Source: Gammaproteobacteria bacterium (GTDB lineage: Bacteria > Pseudomonadota > Gammaproteobacteria > Steroidobacterales > GCA-2729495). From it: a DNA stretch of 32,200 nucleotides. Below, one piece after another: positions 1 through 13,325 of this stretch. Each line of letters starts with the position of its first letter. Position 1 is the stretch's first letter. The translations under genes were made by a program, and so were the position numbers. Where the stretch lies: assembly GCA_023383705.1 (NCBI GenBank), contig JAHDYM010000025.1:1-32200 (forward strand), given 5' to 3'. The notes beneath the pieces are model-generated. The model did no database searches. It saw nothing but the letters and a program-made list of their open reading frames with translations, and had not been told where the DNA came from.

Positions 1-1098
1 CAGGAACTCACCTTCCGTGCCGCACGCGAGTGCGAGGCCAACCTGCTGATCCAGCCGGTGGTCGGCCTGACCAAGCCGGGTGACGTCGACCACTACACCC
101 GCGTGCGCTGCTACGAGCATGTGCTCGAGCAGTACCCGGAGCAGACCACCACCCTGTCGCTGCTCAACCTCGCCATGCGCATGGCCGGCCCGCGCGAGGC
201 GATCTGGCACGCCATCATCCGCAAGAATTACGGCTGCACGCACTTCATCGTCGGCCGCGACCATGCCGGCCCGGGCAACGACTCCAAGGGCGAACCCTTC
301 TACGGCCCCTACGACGCGCAGGAACTGATGGCGCAGTACGAGACCGAGCTCGACATCACGATGGTGCCGTTCAAGGAAATGGTCTACATCGAAGACCGCG
401 CCCAGTACGTGCCGGCGGATGAAGTCGGCAAGGACGAGAAGGTGCTCAACATCTCCGGCACCGAGTTCCGCCGCCGCCTGAACGAGGGCCTGGACATTCC
501 CGAGTGGTTCTCCTTCCCGAAGGTGGTGGAAGAACTGCGCAAGACCCATCCCGCCCGCCACAAGCAGGGCTTCACGATCTTCTTCACGGGGCTGTCGGGT
601 TCCGGCAAGTCAGCGGTCGCCCGTGCGCTGCTGTCCAAGCTGCTCGAGAACGGCAGCCGCCGCGTGACCCTGCTCGACGGCGACCTGGTGCGCAAGAACC
701 TGTCGAGCGAACTCGGCTTCTCCAAGGAGCACCGCGACCTCAACATCCTGCGCATCGGCTACGTGGCATCGGAGATCACCAAGAACGGCGGCGTGGCGAT
801 CTGTGCGCCGATCGCCCCCTATGCGGTGACGCGGCGCAAGGTACGCCAGTCGGTCGAGCCGCTCGGCGGCTTCATCGAGGTGTATGTGTCCACGCCGATC
901 GAGGTCTGCGAGCAGCGTGACCGCAAGGGGCTCTATGCCAAGGCGCGGGCCGGTATCCTCAAGGAATTCACTGGTATTTCAGACCCTTATGAGGTGCCCG
1001 AGAATCCCGAAGTGGTGATCGACACGCAGGGGATCACGCCCGACCAGGCCGCCCACCGGATCCTGGTGAAACTGGAGAGTATGGGCTTCATCCGCTAG
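1..1098 (+). CDS. cysC: Bifunctional sulfate adenylyltransferase/adenylylsulfate kinase, 3' part
   Basis: The frame is open from base 1 without a start, so the 5' end lies outside the window. The first half matches the C-terminal part of ATP sulfurylase (sulfate + ATP to APS), including the GRDHAGPG signature at 253-276 and the ISGTEFRRRL stretch. The second half is a full APS kinase domain (APS to PAPS), with P-loop GLSGSGKS at 589-612 and then LDGD, a conserved RKNL segment and a DPYEVPENPEVVIDT tail. This Sat-CysC fusion is known from many Gammaproteobacteria and supplies activated sulfate for assimilation or sulfation. The stop at 1098 is 19 nt before miaB, so co-transcription is possible. 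No truncation is seen in the visible part. Identification is firm; only the gene name of the fusion is a matter of convention. Confidence 0.96.
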   Translation, partial: QELTFRAARECEANLLIQPVVGLTKPGDVDHYTRVRCYEHVLEQYPEQTTTLSLLNLAMRMAGPREAIWHAIIRKNYGCTHFIVGRDHAGPGNDSKGEPFYGPYDAQELMAQYETELDITMVPFKEMVYIEDRAQYVPADEVGKDEKVLNISGTEFRRRLNEGLDIPEWFSFPKVVEELRKTHPARHKQGFTIFFTGLSGSGKSAVARALLSKLLENGSRRVTLLDGDLVRKNLSSELGFSKEHRDLNILRIGYVASEITKNGGVAICAPIAPYAVTRRKVRQSVEPLGGFIEVYVSTPIEVCEQRDRKGLYAKARAGILKEFTGISDPYEVPENPEVVIDTQGITPDQAAHRILVKLESMGFIR

Positions 1099-1117
1099 GT
1101 GATAGCCTGTCCAGCCT

Positions 1118-2458
1118 ATGCCGGGCAAGGTTTACATCAAGACATTCGGGTGCCAGATGAACGAGTACGACTCCAGCCGCATGCTGGACGTACTCCGCGT
1201 CAGTCACGGGATGGAGTCCACCGACCGGCCTGAAGAGGCCGACGTGCTGCTGCTCAACACCTGCTCGATCCGCGAGAAGGCCCAGGAAAAGGTCTTCTCG
1301 CACCTCGGGGTGTGGCGCGAACTGAAGGAGCAGCGCCCCGGTGTGCTGATCGGCGTGGGCGGCTGCGTGGCCAGCCAGGAAGCCGACGCGGTGCGCAGTC
1401 GCGCACCGTTTGTCGACATGGTGTTCGGCCCGCAGACGCTGCATCGCCTGCCCGGTTTCATCGATGAGATCCGGGCCCGTGGCCGTGCCGTCGTCGATGT
1501 GAGCTTTCCGGAAATCGAGAAATTCGACCGTCTGCCCGAACCCCGGGCAGACGGTCCGACTGCCTTCGTGTCGATCATGGAAGGCTGCAGCAAGTACTGC
1601 AGCTTCTGTGTCGTGCCCTACACGCGTGGCGAGGAGGTGAGCCGGCCGCTCGACGATGTGGTTGCCGAGGTTGCCGGGCTCGCTGCGCAGGGCGTGCGTG
1701 AGGTCACGCTGCTCGGCCAGAACGTCAACGGTTTCCGCGGTCCCACCCACGATGGGAAATTCGCCGACCTGGCCCTGCTGATCGACTATGTCGCGCTGAT
1801 CGATGGCATCGAGCGCATCCGCTTCACCACCTCGCATCCGCGTGAGTTCAACGAGCGCCTGATCGATGCCTATGCGCGCGTGCCGAAGCTCGCCAATCAC
1901 CTGCACCTGCCGGTGCAGAGCGGTTCCGACCGGATCCTCACGCTGATGAAGCGCGGCCATACCGTGGCCGAGTACATCGAGAAGATCGCTGCCCTGCGTG
2001 CGGTGCGGCCGGATATCAGCATCTCCACCGACCTGATCGTCGGCTTCCCCGGCGAGACCGAAGCCGATTTTGCCGCCACCATGCAGCTTATCGAGGCCAT
2101 CGGCTTCGACCAGTCGTTCAGCTTCGTCTACAGTCCGCGCCCCGGCACACCGGCTGCCGCGCTCGCCGATCCGGTGCCCGAGACGGAAAAGCTGCGCCGG
2201 CTGGCCGAGCTGCAGGCGAAGATCACTGCGCACGCGCAGTCGATCAGCCGCGACATGATCGGTACCGTACAGCGCGTGCTGGTCGAGCGGCCCTCGCGCA
2301 AGAATCCGCACCAGCTTGCCGGCAAGACCAGCAACAACCGCTGGGTGAATTTCGACGGGCCGCCGGAGTGCATAGGGCGCAGCGTCGACCTGGTGATCAC
2401 CGAGGCGCTGGCCAATTCCCTGCGCGGCCGGCTCGTGTCGGCAGCCGTGGCGGCCTGA
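1118..2458 (+). CDS. miaB: tRNA-2-methylthio-N6-dimethylallyladenosine synthase MiaB
   Basis: A 446-residue radical-SAM methylthiotransferase that adds the methylthio group to i6A37 of tRNAs reading UNN codons. The N-terminal UPF0004 domain carries the three cysteines for the auxiliary 4Fe-4S cluster (C12, C49, C83). The radical-SAM cluster motif is C157-x3-C161-x2-C164, followed by VVPYTRG. A C-terminal TRAM-like region ends the protein, with the [19 protein letters not shown] stretch at its start. The length equals that of characterised MiaB proteins. The gene precedes the phoH-ybeY-corC-lnt cluster, the usual gammaproteobacterial order. The start codon ATG at 1118 gives the expected N-terminus directly before the [12 protein letters not shown] motif. 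Confidence 0.97.
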   Translation: MPGKVYIKTFGCQMNEYDSSRMLDVLRVSHGMESTDRPEEADVLLLNTCSIREKAQEKVFSHLGVWRELKEQRPGVLIGVGGCVASQEADAVRSRAPFVDMVFGPQTLHRLPGFIDEIRARGRAVVDVSFPEIEKFDRLPEPRADGPTAFVSIMEGCSKYCSFCVVPYTRGEEVSRPLDDVVAEVAGLAAQGVREVTLLGQNVNGFRGPTHDGKFADLALLIDYVALIDGIERIRFTTSHPREFNERLIDAYARVPKLANHLHLPVQSGSDRILTLMKRGHTVAEYIEKIAALRAVRPDISISTDLIVGFPGETEADFAATMQLIEAIGFDQSFSFVYSPRPGTPAAALADPVPETEKLRRLAELQAKITAHAQSISRDMIGTVQRVLVERPSRKNPHQLAGKTSNNRWVNFDGPPECIGRSVDLVITEALANSLRGRLVSAAVAA

Positions 2459-2473
2459 GGATCGCCTGCTCCC

Positions 2474-3505
2474 ATGCCTGCTCCCGACAACCGGCCTGAA
2501 ACTGCTGCGGAAACGCAGGAACTGCTGCTCGAGTCGCCCGACAATGCGGCGCTAGCCAACCTGTCCGGCCAGTTCGATGAGAACCTGCGCGAGATCGAGC
2601 GCCGGCTCGACATCCTCATCAGCAATCGTGGTGGCCGCTTCCGGCTCACGGGGGCGCCGGCGGCAGTGCAGGCCGGCAGCCGCATCCTGCACGAGCTGTT
2701 CCGGCTGGCCGCCACCGCACCGGTGGATGCACAGCGCCTGCACATGACGATCCAGGAGAACCTGATGGAACATGCCGCAATACCGGCTGGCGAATCCGCC
2801 GATGATGGCGGCCTGACCATGAAGACGCGGCGCCTGCATATCCGGCCCCGTGGCAGCAACCAGCGCGCCTATCTCGAGGCCATCCGCAGTCACGATCTGT
2901 GCTTTGGCATCGGTCCGGCCGGTACCGGCAAGACCTACCTGGCGGTGGCCAGCGCGGTGGCTGCCCTCGAAGAGGAGCGCGTGCGGCGTATCGTGCTGGT
3001 GCGGCCGGCCGTCGAGGCCGGCGAGCGGCTCGGTTTCCTGCCCGGCGACATGTCGCAGAAGGTGGATCCCTATCTGCGGCCGATGTACGACGCGCTCTAC
3101 GAGATGATGGGCTTCGACCGCGTCGCCCGTCTGATCGAGCGCAACATCATAGAAGTGGCGCCGCTGGCCTTCATGCGCGGCCGTTCGCTCAACGAGAGCT
3201 TCGTGATCCTCGATGAGGCCCAGAACACCACCATCGAACAGATGAAGATGCTGGTCACGCGGCTGGGCTTCGGTTCGCGCGCGGTGATCACCGGCGACCT
3301 GACGCAGATCGACCTGCCAAAACACCAGCTTTCCGGTCTCAAGCACGCGACACAGGTGTTGCAGGGCGTGCCGGGCATCGCCTTCACGCAGTTCACGGCC
3401 GGCGATGTCATCCGCCATGCGCTCGTGCAGCGCATCGTCGAGGCTTACCAGCGTTTTGAAGCGGCCGCGAGCCCCAGGGCAGATGAGGGCAACCGTGCCG
3501 GCTGA
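2474..3505 (+). CDS. ybeZ: PhoH-like ATPase (YbeZ)
   Basis: A 343-residue PhoH-family P-loop ATPase. Walker A GPAGTGKT lies at residues 147-154 and Walker B VILDEAQ at about 244-250. In enterobacteria YbeZ is a partner of the endoribonuclease YbeY, and its exact activity is unsettled; an RNA helicase or ATPase role is inferred from related proteins. The N-terminal about 110 residues look like the RNA-binding-type leader common to this subgroup. It starts 15 nt after miaB and its end overlaps the start of ybeY by 23 nt, which suggests translational coupling. All catalytic motifs appear intact. Confidence 0.94.
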   Translation: MPAPDNRPETAAETQELLLESPDNAALANLSGQFDENLREIERRLDILISNRGGRFRLTGAPAAVQAGSRILHELFRLAATAPVDAQRLHMTIQENLMEHAAIPAGESADDGGLTMKTRRLHIRPRGSNQRAYLEAIRSHDLCFGIGPAGTGKTYLAVASAVAALEEERVRRIVLVRPAVEAGERLGFLPGDMSQKVDPYLRPMYDALYEMMGFDRVARLIERNIIEVAPLAFMRGRSLNESFVILDEAQNTTIEQMKMLVTRLGFGSRAVITGDLTQIDLPKHQLSGLKHATQVLQGVPGIAFTQFTAGDVIRHALVQRIVEAYQRFEAAASPRADEGNRAG

Positions 3506-4010
3506 ACCTCCGCGACCGCAGCTCGAAATCGACGTGCAACTGGCCACCGGCGAGACGCTGGTGCCGGCGGGTGCCGACTTCGAGGCCTGGGTGGGCGCGG
3601 CCATGCTGGCAGCCGGCAGCCGGCGCGACGGCGAACTGGCGATCCGGCTGGTCGGCACCGACGAGGGCACCGAGCTGAACCGGAACTGGCGCGACAAGCC
3701 GGGGCCGACCAATGTGCTCGCCTTTCCGCCGCCCGACCTGGCCACAGCCGGTTTGCCGGAGGGACTGCCCGCAGAGTTCGGTGACCTCGTCATCTGCCTG
3801 CCGGTCGTGGTTCGCGAGGCGGCTGAACAGCAAAAGGCACCGCTGGCGCACCTGGCCCACCTGGTCGTGCACGGCACCCTGCATCTGCTCGGCCATACCC
3901 ACGATGGCGAGGCCGATACAGCGCGCATGGAAGGCCTGGAGTCCGCGGTACTGGCGGGCCTGGGCTTCCCGGACCCCTGGGCAGCCGACGCCGGGCCTGG
4001 AACGAAGTAG
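3483..4010 (+). CDS. ybeY: Endoribonuclease YbeY (rRNA maturation factor)
   Basis: A metal-dependent endoribonuclease acting in 16S rRNA 3'-end maturation and late ribosome quality control. The family signature HGTLHLLGHTH is present, with zinc-ligand histidines at residues 130, 134 and 140. The RDKPGPTNVLAFP stretch upstream is also typical. ATG at 3483 is chosen, giving 175 residues; the frame is open further upstream to 3405, but that part lies inside ybeZ and looks unlike YbeY. GTG at 3495 is an alternative start. The family often has Asp in the GHDH part of the motif, where Thr stands here; the three histidines are kept. It lies between ybeZ and corC, the standard neighbourhood. Confidence 0.95.
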   Translation: MRATVPAEPPRPQLEIDVQLATGETLVPAGADFEAWVGAAMLAAGSRRDGELAIRLVGTDEGTELNRNWRDKPGPTNVLAFPPPDLATAGLPEGLPAEFGDLVICLPVVVREAAEQQKAPLAHLAHLVVHGTLHLLGHTHDGEADTARMEGLESAVLAGLGFPDPWAADAGPGTK

Positions 4011-4022
4011 AATAAGGCCATC

Positions 4023-4895
4023 ATGACCGACGACGATTCCGACGAACGATCAGGCGGTACCTGGTTTGGCCGCCTGCGGCAGGTGATCAGGGGCGATACC
4101 GCCACCCGCGAGGACTTGCTCCAGTTGTTGCGCGACGCGCACAACCGCGAGGTGCTCGATGCCGACGAACTGGCGATGCTCGAGGGCGTGCTGGCCGTTT
4201 CCGAGATGCAGGTGCGCGATGTGATGGTGCCGCGCTCGCAGATGGTGGTGCTGGAGCGCGATGCCTCGCGTGAAGAGATACTCAAGACCATCGTCAAGAG
4301 CGGCCACTCGCGTTTCCCGCTGATTGGCCCCGATCGTGAGGAGGTGGTCGGCATCCTGCTGGCCAAAGACGTTTTGCGTCACTTCGTCGAGACGCCGGAC
4401 CAGGACTTCGATGTCACCCGCTGGGCGCGCCCGGCGACCTTCATCCCGGAAAGCAAACGCCTCAACAGGCTGCTCAAGGACTTGCGCATGAGCCGCAATC
4501 ATCTTGCCGTGGTGGTGGACGAGTACGGCGGCCTGACCGGCCTGATCACCATCGAGGACGTGCTCGAGGAGATCGTTGGCGAGATCGATGACGAGTTCGA
4601 CCCCACCGAGGCGGGTCCGATCCAGCAGCAGGATCCCGGTTGTTATCACCTGCGCGCGCTCACCCGCATCGACGAGTTCAACGAGTTCTTTGACACCTCG
4701 CTGGACGATGAGAACTACGACACGGTGGGCGGGCTGGTGATGCACGAACTGGGGCACCTGCCGCGCCGGGGCGAGACCGTCACGGTCGGCGACTTCCGTT
4801 TTCGCGTCCTGCAGGCCGACCGGCGCCGCATCCACAGCATCGAGGTCACGCGGCGTGCCTCGTCCGCCGACGATGGCGACACTGCGGCCGCCTGA
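4023..4895 (+). CDS. corC: CorC/YbeX CBS-domain protein
   Basis: A 290-residue soluble protein with two CBS domains (about residues 65-125 and 130-195) and a CorC/HlyC C-terminal domain (about 205-285). Typical segments include MVPRSQMVVL, GHSRFPL and VVVDEYGGLTGLITIEDVLEEIVGEI. No DUF21 membrane domain is present, so this is the short CorC/YbeX type. It was named for magnesium/cobalt efflux in Salmonella, and YbeX has more recently been linked to ribosome metabolism. It starts 12 nt after ybeY and is followed 15 nt later by lnt, forming one operon. Nothing is missing from the family pattern. Confidence 0.95.
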   Translation: MTDDDSDERSGGTWFGRLRQVIRGDTATREDLLQLLRDAHNREVLDADELAMLEGVLAVSEMQVRDVMVPRSQMVVLERDASREEILKTIVKSGHSRFPLIGPDREEVVGILLAKDVLRHFVETPDQDFDVTRWARPATFIPESKRLNRLLKDLRMSRNHLAVVVDEYGGLTGLITIEDVLEEIVGEIDDEFDPTEAGPIQQQDPGCYHLRALTRIDEFNEFFDTSLDDENYDTVGGLVMHELGHLPRRGETVTVGDFRFRVLQADRRRIHSIEVTRRASSADDGDTAAA

Positions 4896-4910
4896 CGCCA
4901 GCGCAAATCC

Positions 4911-6428
4911 GTGGTGAGTCGTCGCCTGTTGCTCAGCCGCGGTGCTTCGCTCGCGCTCGGCGCCGGCCTGCCGCTCAGCTTTGCGCCCTTTGCCTTCTGG
5001 TGGACCGCGCCCCTGCTGTTTGCCGGCCTGTTCCTGCTGCTCGACGCCGAGTCCACCCGCGAGCGCGCCTTGCGCGCCTTCAGCTTCGGTTTCGGTACCT
5101 TCGTGGCCGGGACCTGGTGGCTCTACATCAGCATCCACGATTTCGGCGGGCTGGCCGGGCCCATCGCCGGCAGCGTGGTGCTGCTGCTGATCCTGATCAT
5201 GGGCCTCTATCACGTGGCCTGGATCCTGCTCTGCAGCCTGGTGCGGTGCGAACAGCGGGGCTGGCAATTCCTCGCCATCCTGCCGGCCGGGTGGACGCTG
5301 ATCGAATGGTTGCGGGGCTGGTTGTTCAGCGGTTTCCCGTGGCTCAGCGTCGGCTATGGTCAGATCGACGGCCCGCTCGCGGCCTGGGCGCCGCTGCTCG
5401 GCGTGCACGGCATTTCACTGCTGGTGCTGCTCGGCGCCGGTGCGCTGGCCGTGCTGGTTGCCGGTACGTTCAGGGCACGGCTCGCCGGGCTGATGGTGCT
5501 GGGCCTGCTGGCTGCCGGAACGGCGGTGCTCGGCGGTCAGCAGTGGACCACGCCGGCGGGGGAACCGCTGGAGGTGGCGCTGGTCCAGGGCGGCATCACC
5601 CAGGACCGCAAGTGGCTGGCCGAAGAACTCGCATCGACCATGGCGCTTTACAGCGACCTCACCATCGGCCTCGACAAGGCCGATCTCATCATCTGGCCGG
5701 AAGCCGCCATCCCGGCGCTCGCGCATGAGGTGGAGGATTACCTCACCGCCTTCGACGAACTCGCCAAGGCGCGCCGGCAGACCATCGTGCTCGGCATCCT
5801 CACCTACGAGTTCGATACCGATGCCTTCTACAACTCGCTGCTGATGATCGGCCAACGTGCCGAAAAGGGCGCCGCCCTCTACAACAAGCGCCACCTCGTG
5901 CCCTTCGGTGAATACTTCCCGGTGCCGGGCTTCATCCGCAACATGCTGCGCCTGATGAACCTGCCCTACCAGGACATCAACGCCGGCGCGGCCCGGCAGT
6001 CACCGCTGCAGATGCCCGGCGTCGCGCTCGCCCCGACCATCTGCTACGAGGACGTATTCGGTGCCGAGCTGCGCAGCTTCCTGCCGGCTGCCGGCCTGCT
6101 CATCAATGTCAGCAATGACGCCTGGTTCGGCGATTCCATCGCCCCCCACCAGCACCTGCAGATGGCACGGTTTCGCGCCCTGGAAACCGGCCGCTACATG
6201 TTGCGCAGTACGAATACCGGCATCACTGCGGTCATCGACGAGCAGGGCAGGGTGGTCAGTCGCGGCAAGCAGTTCGGCGTGGCGGTCGTGAGCGCTGCCG
6301 CCCAGCCGCGCACCGGGGCCACGCCGTGGGTAAGGTTTGGCAATACCCCGGTCCTCGCGGCCTGCGGGCTGCTGTTGTTGCTGCCCGTATTCGTACTAAA
6401 CTTGCGCGCCAAATCCCCGAGTGTCTGA
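4911..6428 (+). CDS. lnt: Apolipoprotein N-acyltransferase
   Basis: An inner-membrane enzyme that adds the third acyl chain to the N-terminal cysteine of lipoproteins, a step needed for Lol sorting to the outer membrane. It has 505 residues, with several hydrophobic helices in the first about 205 and again at the C-terminus around a periplasmic nitrilase-fold domain. The catalytic triad is visible: E264 in WPEAAIP, K326 in YNKRHLVPFGEYFP and C378 in TICYEDVFG, close to E267/K335/C387 of the E. coli enzyme. The start is taken as GTG 4911; GTG 4914 follows immediately. It is the last gene of the ybeZ-ybeY-corC-lnt operon. The lipoprotein LptE is encoded nearby. Confidence 0.96.
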   Translation: MVSRRLLLSRGASLALGAGLPLSFAPFAFWWTAPLLFAGLFLLLDAESTRERALRAFSFGFGTFVAGTWWLYISIHDFGGLAGPIAGSVVLLLILIMGLYHVAWILLCSLVRCEQRGWQFLAILPAGWTLIEWLRGWLFSGFPWLSVGYGQIDGPLAAWAPLLGVHGISLLVLLGAGALAVLVAGTFRARLAGLMVLGLLAAGTAVLGGQQWTTPAGEPLEVALVQGGITQDRKWLAEELASTMALYSDLTIGLDKADLIIWPEAAIPALAHEVEDYLTAFDELAKARRQTIVLGILTYEFDTDAFYNSLLMIGQRAEKGAALYNKRHLVPFGEYFPVPGFIRNMLRLMNLPYQDINAGAARQSPLQMPGVALAPTICYEDVFGAELRSFLPAAGLLINVSNDAWFGDSIAPHQHLQMARFRALETGRYMLRSTNTGITAVIDEQGRVVSRGKQFGVAVVSAAAQPRTGATPWVRFGNTPVLAACGLLLLLPVFVLNLRAKSPSV

Positions 6429-6444
6429 GCAAAGGATCAAGCCC

Positions 6445-6930
6445 ATGAGTTCAACCAAAGCCTCCCAGTACATGACCGCCAAGGTGCTGCACTGGATCGC
6501 CGGTGTCTTTATCGGCTTCAACCTGATGTCCGGCTGGCGGATTTCCAACTTCGAACTGGACATCAAGCAGGTCCTCATCATGATCCACTCGGGCGTGGGC
6601 GTGGTGGTGTTCACCCTCATGATCGTCCGCTGGTGGTGGCGCAAGAAGAACGATCTCTATACCCCGCCGAACTGGTGGAAACGGCCGCCGATGCTGCTGC
6701 AGTGGATCTTCTACCCCTTGCTGCTCATACAGCCGGTGCTCGGATTCTGTGTGGCCATGTACAACGAGTACGAGGTCAAGGCCTTCGGCTTCATCCACAT
6801 CTCCGCGCTGGCCGACAGCAACCCGGCGCTGCGGGAAATGTTCCTCAATTTCCATACCTGGCTGGCGGTCGTGCTCATCGTGCTCGTGCTCACGCACGGT
6901 GCTGACCGGCTGCGGGGGCTGTTCAGCTAG
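6445..6930 (+). CDS. Cytochrome b561-type membrane protein
   Basis: A 161-residue protein with four predicted membrane helices, matching the bacterial cytochrome b561 / Ni-hydrogenase b-subunit family (PF01292). Histidines at the expected haem-ligand places are H16 (KVLHW), H48 (IHSG), H137 (FHTW) and H151 (THGAD). Such proteins pass electrons between quinones and partner proteins in the inner membrane; the partner here is unknown. The frame is open from GTG 6421 inside lnt, but ATG 6445 is preferred because AAAGGA at 6431-6436 sits 8 nt upstream. No dedicated partner such as a c-type cytochrome or YceI is adjacent. Family assignment is good, function is not known. Confidence 0.85.
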   Translation: MSSTKASQYMTAKVLHWIAGVFIGFNLMSGWRISNFELDIKQVLIMIHSGVGVVVFTLMIVRWWWRKKNDLYTPPNWWKRPPMLLQWIFYPLLLIQPVLGFCVAMYNEYEVKAFGFIHISALADSNPALREMFLNFHTWLAVVLIVLVLTHGADRLRGLFS

Positions 6931-6954
6931 CGGCTGGCACGGCTGCCCGGTGCC

Positions 6955-10628
<3,674 letters not shown>

Positions 10629-10649
10629 GCTGGCCGGCAGCTTCCGCGC

Positions 10650-11354
10650 ATGGCCCGCGCCAGATTTCGCCAACGGATCCTGCGTTTCCTGCTGCTGGCG
10701 GTGGCGGGCTGCGTGTTGCTGACCCTGCTGCTGGTACTGCCCCTGCGCTGGCTGCCGCCGCTGACCAGCAGTTTCATGCTGCAGAACTGGGCGGGACAGG
10801 CCAGCCTGTCGGCACGCATACGTTATGACTGGGAGCCGCGCGCGCAGATCAGCCGGCGCGCGGCACTGGCGGTGATGGCCGCCGAGGACCAGAAGTTCCT
10901 CGACCATGCCGGCTTTGATTTCGAGTCCATCCGCAAGGCCTGGGAGCGCAATGCCCGCAGCAAGCAGGTCCGCGGTGCCTCGACGATCAGCCAGCAGGTG
11001 GCGAAGAACCTGTGGCTGTGGCCGGGCCGCAGCTGGCTGCGCAAGGGGCTCGAAGCCTGGTTCACGCTCTGGCTGGAGATCTGCTGGCCGAAGGAGCGCA
11101 TCCTCGAGATCTACCTCAACACCGCGCAGTTCGGCCCGCATGTGTTCGGCGTCGAAGCCGCATCCCGGCTGTATTTCAACAAGCCGGCGGCCCGCCTGAA
11201 CGAGCTGGAGGCGGCCTTGCTGGCGGCCGTGCTGCCGAACCCGCAGCGTTTCAGCGTGCGCAATCCCTCGCGCCACGTGCGAGCCCGCCAGGAATGGATC
11301 CGCGTACAGGCCCGCCGCCTCGGCGACGAGTTGCCGGCTGCGCGCTGGCACTGA
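10650..11354 (+). CDS. mtgA: Monofunctional biosynthetic peptidoglycan transglycosylase
   Basis: A GT51 glycosyltransferase that polymerises lipid II into glycan strands at the periplasmic face of the inner membrane. The 234-residue protein has one N-terminal membrane helix (about residues 10-32) and a GT51 domain. Motif 1 is [12 protein letters not shown] with the catalytic glutamate at E79. Further motifs are [16 protein letters not shown] and [10 protein letters not shown]. No transpeptidase domain follows, which separates it from bifunctional PBPs. It begins 21 nt after lptE. Its end faces hisI on the other strand across 27 nt. Confidence 0.95.
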   Translation: MARARFRQRILRFLLLAVAGCVLLTLLLVLPLRWLPPLTSSFMLQNWAGQASLSARIRYDWEPRAQISRRAALAVMAAEDQKFLDHAGFDFESIRKAWERNARSKQVRGASTISQQVAKNLWLWPGRSWLRKGLEAWFTLWLEICWPKERILEIYLNTAQFGPHVFGVEAASRLYFNKPAARLNELEAALLAAVLPNPQRFSVRNPSRHVRARQEWIRVQARRLGDELPAARWH

Positions 11355-11360
11355 GGCCTT

Positions 11361-11375
11361 GCCGGTTGCGCCGGC
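11361..11375. terminator. Possible short hairpin between convergent mtgA and hisI
   Basis: GCCGG at 11361-11365 and CCGGC at 11371-11375 form a 5-bp stem with a 5-nt loop in the 27-nt gap between the two convergent stops. No T-run follows on either strand, so a classic intrinsic terminator is not shown. The call rests on position and symmetry only. Confidence 0.2.
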
Positions 11376-11381
11376 TGCGGT

Positions 11382-11870
11382 TCAGAGCTTGGTGGGGTTG
11401 GGCTGGCCGGGGTAGACGAGCTCGGGGTCGAAGACCTTCTCGGTCATGGTGAATTCCAGCGGCAGGGGGCTGCCGTTGCTTGCACCCTGGCCGACCGCCG
11501 GGATGCGTCGGTAGAAACAGCTGCGATAGCCGACATGGCAGCTGGCGCCGCCGGTGACATCGACGCGCAGCCAGATGCAGTCCTGGTCGTCGTCCACCAG
11601 CAGTTCGCGCACCTTCTGCACCAGTCCGCTGGTCGCACCCTTGTGCCACAGCACCTGGCGGCTGCGGCTCCAGTAGTGAGCCTCGCCGGTGCTGATGGTG
11701 CGACTCAGCGCCTCGGCATTCATGTAGCCGACCATCAGCAGTTCACCGCTGCTGTAATCGGTGGTGACGGCCGTGATCAGGCCCTGCGGGTCGAATTTCG
11801 GGGCCAGCTCGTGGCCTTCCTCGACCTGTTCGATGCTCTTGCGCGGGGCGAATGGTGCTGCCGGGTTCAT
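11382..11870 (-). CDS. hisI: Phosphoribosyl-AMP cyclohydrolase
   Basis: A stand-alone HisI that opens the purine ring of phosphoribosyl-AMP, the third step of histidine synthesis. The conserved WHKGATSG stretch, the metal-binding DDDQD cluster (D93, D95, D97) and the [11 protein letters not shown] signature (C111, C118) are all present. The protein has 162 residues, longer than the core domain because of N- and C-terminal tails; there is no HisE domain. AAGGAA sits about 7 nt before the ATG at 11870. It is divergent from cysS and isolated from other his genes, a scattered arrangement seen in several proteobacterial groups. Confidence 0.95.
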   Translation of the reverse strand: MNPAAPFAPRKSIEQVEEGHELAPKFDPQGLITAVTTDYSSGELLMVGYMNAEALSRTISTGEAHYWSRSRQVLWHKGATSGLVQKVRELLVDDDQDCIWLRVDVTGGASCHVGYRSCFYRRIPAVGQGASNGSPLPLEFTMTEKVFDPELVYPGQPNPTKL

Positions 11871-11890
11871 CGCATGTTCCTTGGGGCAAA

Positions 11891-11946
11891 CGGTCCTGCG
11901 GGCAGGACTGGCTTGGTATTATAGCCAGCCTTCCGCACGGTCCTGC
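11891..11946. promoter_or_regulatory. Repeated heptamer and AT-rich promoter-like element between hisI and cysS
   Basis: The 78-nt divergent gap holds an inverted repeat, GTCCTGC at 11893-11899 and GCAGGAC at 11902-11908. A second direct copy of CGGTCCTGC lies at 11938-11946 (first copy 11891-11899). Between them is an AT-rich patch. Read on the minus strand it gives a perfect TATAAT at 11923-11918 suited to hisI, and on the plus strand TATTAT at 11917-11922 suited to cysS. No good -35 box is seen for either. A shared promoter region with a protein-binding repeat is plausible but not proven. Confidence 0.4.
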
Positions 11947-11948
11947 CC

Positions 11949-13325
11949 ATGACCCTCAGCCTGTACAACACGCGAACGCGCCAGAAAGAGCCTTTTGTCC
12001 CGCTGCAGCCGGGGCGGGTGACGATGTACGTCTGCGGGCCGACCGTATACAGCCATCCGCACATCGGCAATGCCCGGCCGGCGGTGGTCTTCGACGTGCT
12101 GGCGCGCCTGCTGCGGACGCGTTACCAGCTGTGCTACGCGCGCAACATCACCGACATCGACGACAAGATCAACCGGGCGGCAGCGGCCGAGGGCGTGCCG
12201 ATCGGCGAGATCGCCGCCCGCTATGCCAGGGCCTATCACGCCGACATGCGCGCGCTGGGGGTGCTGGCGCCGGATATCGAGCCGCGGGCGACGGAGCACC
12301 TGGCCGGCATCATCCGCATGATCAGCAGGCTGATCGACAGCGGCCATGCCTATGCTGCGGAAGGCCATGTGCTGTTCCGGGTCGGCTCGTTCCCTGACTA
12401 CGGCGCACTGTCGCGGCGCGACCAGCGCGAGCTGCTGGCCGGTGCACGGGTCGAAGTGGCGCCCTACAAGGAAGGCGCCGGCGATTTCGTGCTGTGGAAA
12501 CCCTCCACCCCGGATCTGCCGGGCTGGGACAGCCCCTGGGGACGCGGCCGGCCCGGCTGGCATATCGAGTGTTCGGCGATGGTTGCCGAACACCTCGGTC
12601 CCACCATCGACATCCACGGCGGTGGCAACGACCTGATCTTCCCGCATCACGAGAACGAGATCGCGCAGAGCAGTTGCGCCAACGGTGGTGCGCTGTTCGC
12701 CCGCTACTGGCTGCACAACGGCTTCGTGAATGTCGACCACACCAAGATGTCCAAGTCGCTGGGCAATGTGCTGCTGGTGCGTGAGCTGCTCGAGCAGGCG
12801 CCGGGCGAGGCGATCCGGCTGGCGCTGCTCGCCGCGCACTACCGGCAGCCGCTGGACTGGACCAGCGAGGTGCTGCCCGAGGCGCGGCGCAAGCTCGACC
12901 GTCTCTACGGTGCGCTGCGCGATGTGGAAGGCTGGCAGGGACTGGCAGCCGTGCCCGATCCGGCCTTCATCGCCGCGCTCGACGACGACCTGAACACGCC
13001 ACAGGCGCTCGCCGTGCTCTTCAACCTCGCCCGCGATGCCAACCGCAGCACCGATCCGGCCGAGCGTGCTGCACTTGCCGCGCGCCTGCAGGCGAGCGCC
13101 GCGTTGCTCGGCCTGCTCGGCGCCGATCCCGAGGCCTGGTTCAAGACCGAGGTCAGCGATGGTCTCTCCGCCGAACAGGTCGAGAGCATGCTCGCGGCCC
13201 GGCGGGCCGCCCGTGCGAATCGCGACTTCAGGCTGGCGGACCAGATCCGCGACCAGCTCGTCGAGGCCGGCATCCTGATCGAGGACAGTGCCGAGGGCAC
13301 GCGCTGGCGGCGGACGACCGGATGA
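11949..13325 (+). CDS. cysS: Cysteinyl-tRNA synthetase
   Basis: A class Ia aminoacyl-tRNA synthetase of 458 residues. HIGN at residues 38-41 is the HIGH motif, and the KMSKSLGN loop is present. The zinc ligand C29 in YVCGPTVY and the GWHIECS and [14 protein letters not shown] segments that complete the zinc and amino-acid site are also visible. The C-terminal anticodon-binding part ends in the usual R-x-x-R-DF-x-x-AD-x-IRD-x-L stretch. Its stop overlaps the sufE start by 4 nt (ATGA), so the two are likely co-translated; both enzymes use cysteine. Confidence 0.97.
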   Translation: MTLSLYNTRTRQKEPFVPLQPGRVTMYVCGPTVYSHPHIGNARPAVVFDVLARLLRTRYQLCYARNITDIDDKINRAAAAEGVPIGEIAARYARAYHADMRALGVLAPDIEPRATEHLAGIIRMISRLIDSGHAYAAEGHVLFRVGSFPDYGALSRRDQRELLAGARVEVAPYKEGAGDFVLWKPSTPDLPGWDSPWGRGRPGWHIECSAMVAEHLGPTIDIHGGGNDLIFPHHENEIAQSSCANGGALFARYWLHNGFVNVDHTKMSKSLGNVLLVRELLEQAPGEAIRLALLAAHYRQPLDWTSEVLPEARRKLDRLYGALRDVEGWQGLAAVPDPAFIAALDDDLNTPQALAVLFNLARDANRSTDPAERAALAARLQASAALLGLLGADPEAWFKTEVSDGLSAEQVESMLAARRAARANRDFRLADQIRDQLVEAGILIEDSAEGTRWRRTTG

